Positions 62,291-64,000 of a stretch of DNA of 64,000 nt are shown here, piece after piece (within the stretch, counting starts at the first letter, position 1; each line of letters opens with the position of its first letter). Both the position numbers and the translations under genes were made by a program. A model generated the notes under the pieces. That model was not told the origin of the DNA, ran no database searches, and saw nothing but the letters and a program-made list of their open reading frames with translations. Source of the stretch: Solen grandis (lineage: Eukaryota > Mollusca > Bivalvia > Adapedonta > Solenidae); the NCBI GenBank assembly GCA_021229015.1, contig CM037783.1, positions 6,767,324 through 6,831,323 on the forward strand. Reading direction: 5' to 3'.

Positions 62291-63648
62291 AGAGGAATGA
62301 TTTCAAGTTGAAAAGATTCGTTTCCTAATCGACGTGAAATAGATAAATTTAAACTAAATTCATCAGTCATGCCGCTGATAATGTCATTTAAATGAAAGGC
62401 CCTGAACATCCCCGTCTATTTCTGGGAGCAGCAGATGGTCAACAGCCCTCAATAAGATCTCGAGGAGCCTCAGGCGGTCATCTCATTCTTCATGTCAGGT
62501 GGGTCAAGAGCTCCTTGTCTCCGTAATTATTACAGCATTCATCGGGTAATTCTTGCAAGCTACTTTGGGGGTTATTTTCTTTTATGCTCAAGAAAAAAGA
62601 AAAAGCGACATAAAGTTAATGAGATTGGCAACTTCTGTTGCTCAAAGAAGGAAACTTGCAAATCTCGTGTCTTCTCGTGAGATTATTGTGAAGTTTTCTA
62701 TGATCCCGCAATATTCTATTTATTTTTCAACTGTCCAGGCCCGGATCCACCCCCCCCCCCCCCCAGCTGCCCTGGTCATACATTTTTCTAGGCTATAAAA
62801 TCCCTTGATTACATCATAGTGTTGTCTAGAGGAAATCCCCATCGTGGGCCCCCATACTGAACCACCCGCATAACCACCTGACCAGCCAGACTCCTATTGT
62901 CTTATGGCCCCCTGCTGTTAATGTGTAGGTAATCCGAACCGGCAGTCGTCCATGACTGTGTGATAAGCATGTGTTTAGGGTACTGCGGACACGTTCACTG
63001 ATTGAGAGAAATTTACATGGCATGTAATAATTGAGAGAGAATCGGCAATTACCAAAAGTTTGTATCAGTTACAACTATAAACTATTCTAAGCAAATACAG
63101 TTTAAGAAATAGCATAAAAATAATTAAGCTAAAAACAACAACTAAGCTGGACATTAAAATGTAATTAGCATCGAAACAATTTCACTAGAGCCAAAAAGAA
63201 TTAATAATAATAATAATAAAACTACTTTGACGAAATCTACGCAATTTTTTTTTAAATTCACGTTTCTCTTCATGTATAATGTTTTAAATCTTGCATTAAA
63301 AGCGGGCTAATTAGCTGCCGGCAGGTTGATGAAGTATCAGGTATGAAAAATTGCCAATTTCGTTTTTGTAAAAGTTAAAAATGTAATGATTTTTTTTTTT
63401 GCTGTAGCAAACCTCAAATTAGATGCATAACTATCGCTAGCCATGCAAATTAAACTTAATCAGAAATGGGGTGTGTTTCTAAATGTCATCAGCTTTACTA
63501 TTTTTACGTAACTATTTAAGTATTATTTTTATGAAACTAACTCCTAAATATTTTTTCCTGAAAGGAATAAATACAAACAGCAGGCCGATACATCATCATG
63601 TTCACTTTTGAATATTTACGAATATAATAATCTACATGTATGTGTATT

Positions 63649-63674
63649 CATGGTCTCTTAATAAAGAGACCATG
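63649..63674. other. Perfect hairpin, possible element end
   Basis: CATGGTCTCTT, loop AATA, AAGAGACCATG: 11-bp perfect arms. It resembles the 5' terminal palindromes of the other non-autonomous elements. If so, the element runs past the right edge of the window. Confidence 0.5.
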
Positions 63675-64000
63675 GTGTATTTTAAATTTATAAAAATCAT
63701 GAAATGAAATGAGAGAATTTGAAAATTTCAATCTGCCAAATTTTGGGACAATCTATATTTTGGGACAATGTATATGTAGATTATGCATGATCACTAATTC
63801 AAATCAAATCCAGGTAATCAGTCATTGAGCAATGTTAGTGATAAGTCGATGAATACGAAATACTAATGCACAGAAAAGACAACTTATGTGCGAAATAAAA
63901 CTGATATTAAAGAGTTCATATTAAATATCAACATCTTTTATTACTGAATATTGTTTGTTTTGTTACTGATTTAACATTTAGAAAAAAAATGTACCAAAAA

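Larger units (their letters stand above)
61453..64000. other. Right flank beyond the satellite
   Basis: (CT)n, a 25-base poly-T at about 62098-62122, a type C SINE, a poly-C run at about 62749-62764, an (AAT)n tract near 63204 and the hairpin at 63649. 62380-62700 is of mixed composition without a supported exon. Confidence 0.4.

Overview
This 64 kb window is AT-rich, repeat-dense eukaryotic DNA, almost certainly from a bivalve mollusc, probably a heterodont clam or mussel. That assignment rests on my recollection of bivalve genomes. They carry elements beginning ACAAGAGGGCC and ending in CAGGTGAGCTAA, TTAA-flanked MITEs around a palindromic core starting GCGAACAGCATAAAACC, and many tRNA-derived SINEs. 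No bacterial, viral or organellar genes are visible. Protein-coding content is very low.

Genes. (1) Two minus-strand exons, at 11610-11712 and then 7471-7618, join in phase 0. They encode 83 consecutive residues of a HEAT-repeat protein that I recognise as the regulatory subunit PPP4R4 of protein phosphatase 4. The rest of that gene lies left of the window or was not found to the right. (2) One plus-strand exon, at 46503-46888, encodes the last transmembrane helix and cytoplasmic tail of an SLC16 (monocarboxylate transporter-like) protein. The two genes point away from each other, so the 5' parts of both should lie between about 11.7 and 46.5 kb. I found none there. A 100-N assembly gap at 43502-43601 separates the two contigs, so a hidden or mis-joined segment is possible.

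Layout. 1-11.7 kb: PPP4R4 introns with SINEs, two TTAA MITEs (one inside an older relative) and a small palindrome-ended element. 11.7-35.5 kb: intron or intergenic DNA with four ACAAGAGGGCC elements, a 1.05 kb TA-flanked element and SINEs. 35.5-38.8 kb: a nested stack made of a SINE split by a 2.2 kb Helitron-like element, a TTAA MITE in the SINE head, and a solo LTR inside that MITE. 38.8-43.5 kb: mostly unique sequence. 43.6-46.5 kb: an inverted ACAAGAGGGCC element inside a small MITE, then a five-copy 70-bp tandem array ending about 75 bp before the SLC16 exon. 46.9-56.9 kb: downstream DNA with SINEs and several TIR elements. 57.0-61.45 kb: a satellite of 80-bp units, about 55 copies. 61.5-64 kb: simple repeats and apparently unique sequence.

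The main novelty candidates are mobile or repetitive: a set of unrelated families sharing one design (a palindrome at each end and internal tandem units), the 80-bp satellite whose unit carries TGACTCA, a short MITE built round a 67-nt hairpin, and evidence that the assembly gap sits in the same SINE motif that is tandemly amplified 2.5 kb away. All family identifications are by eye; no searches were run.
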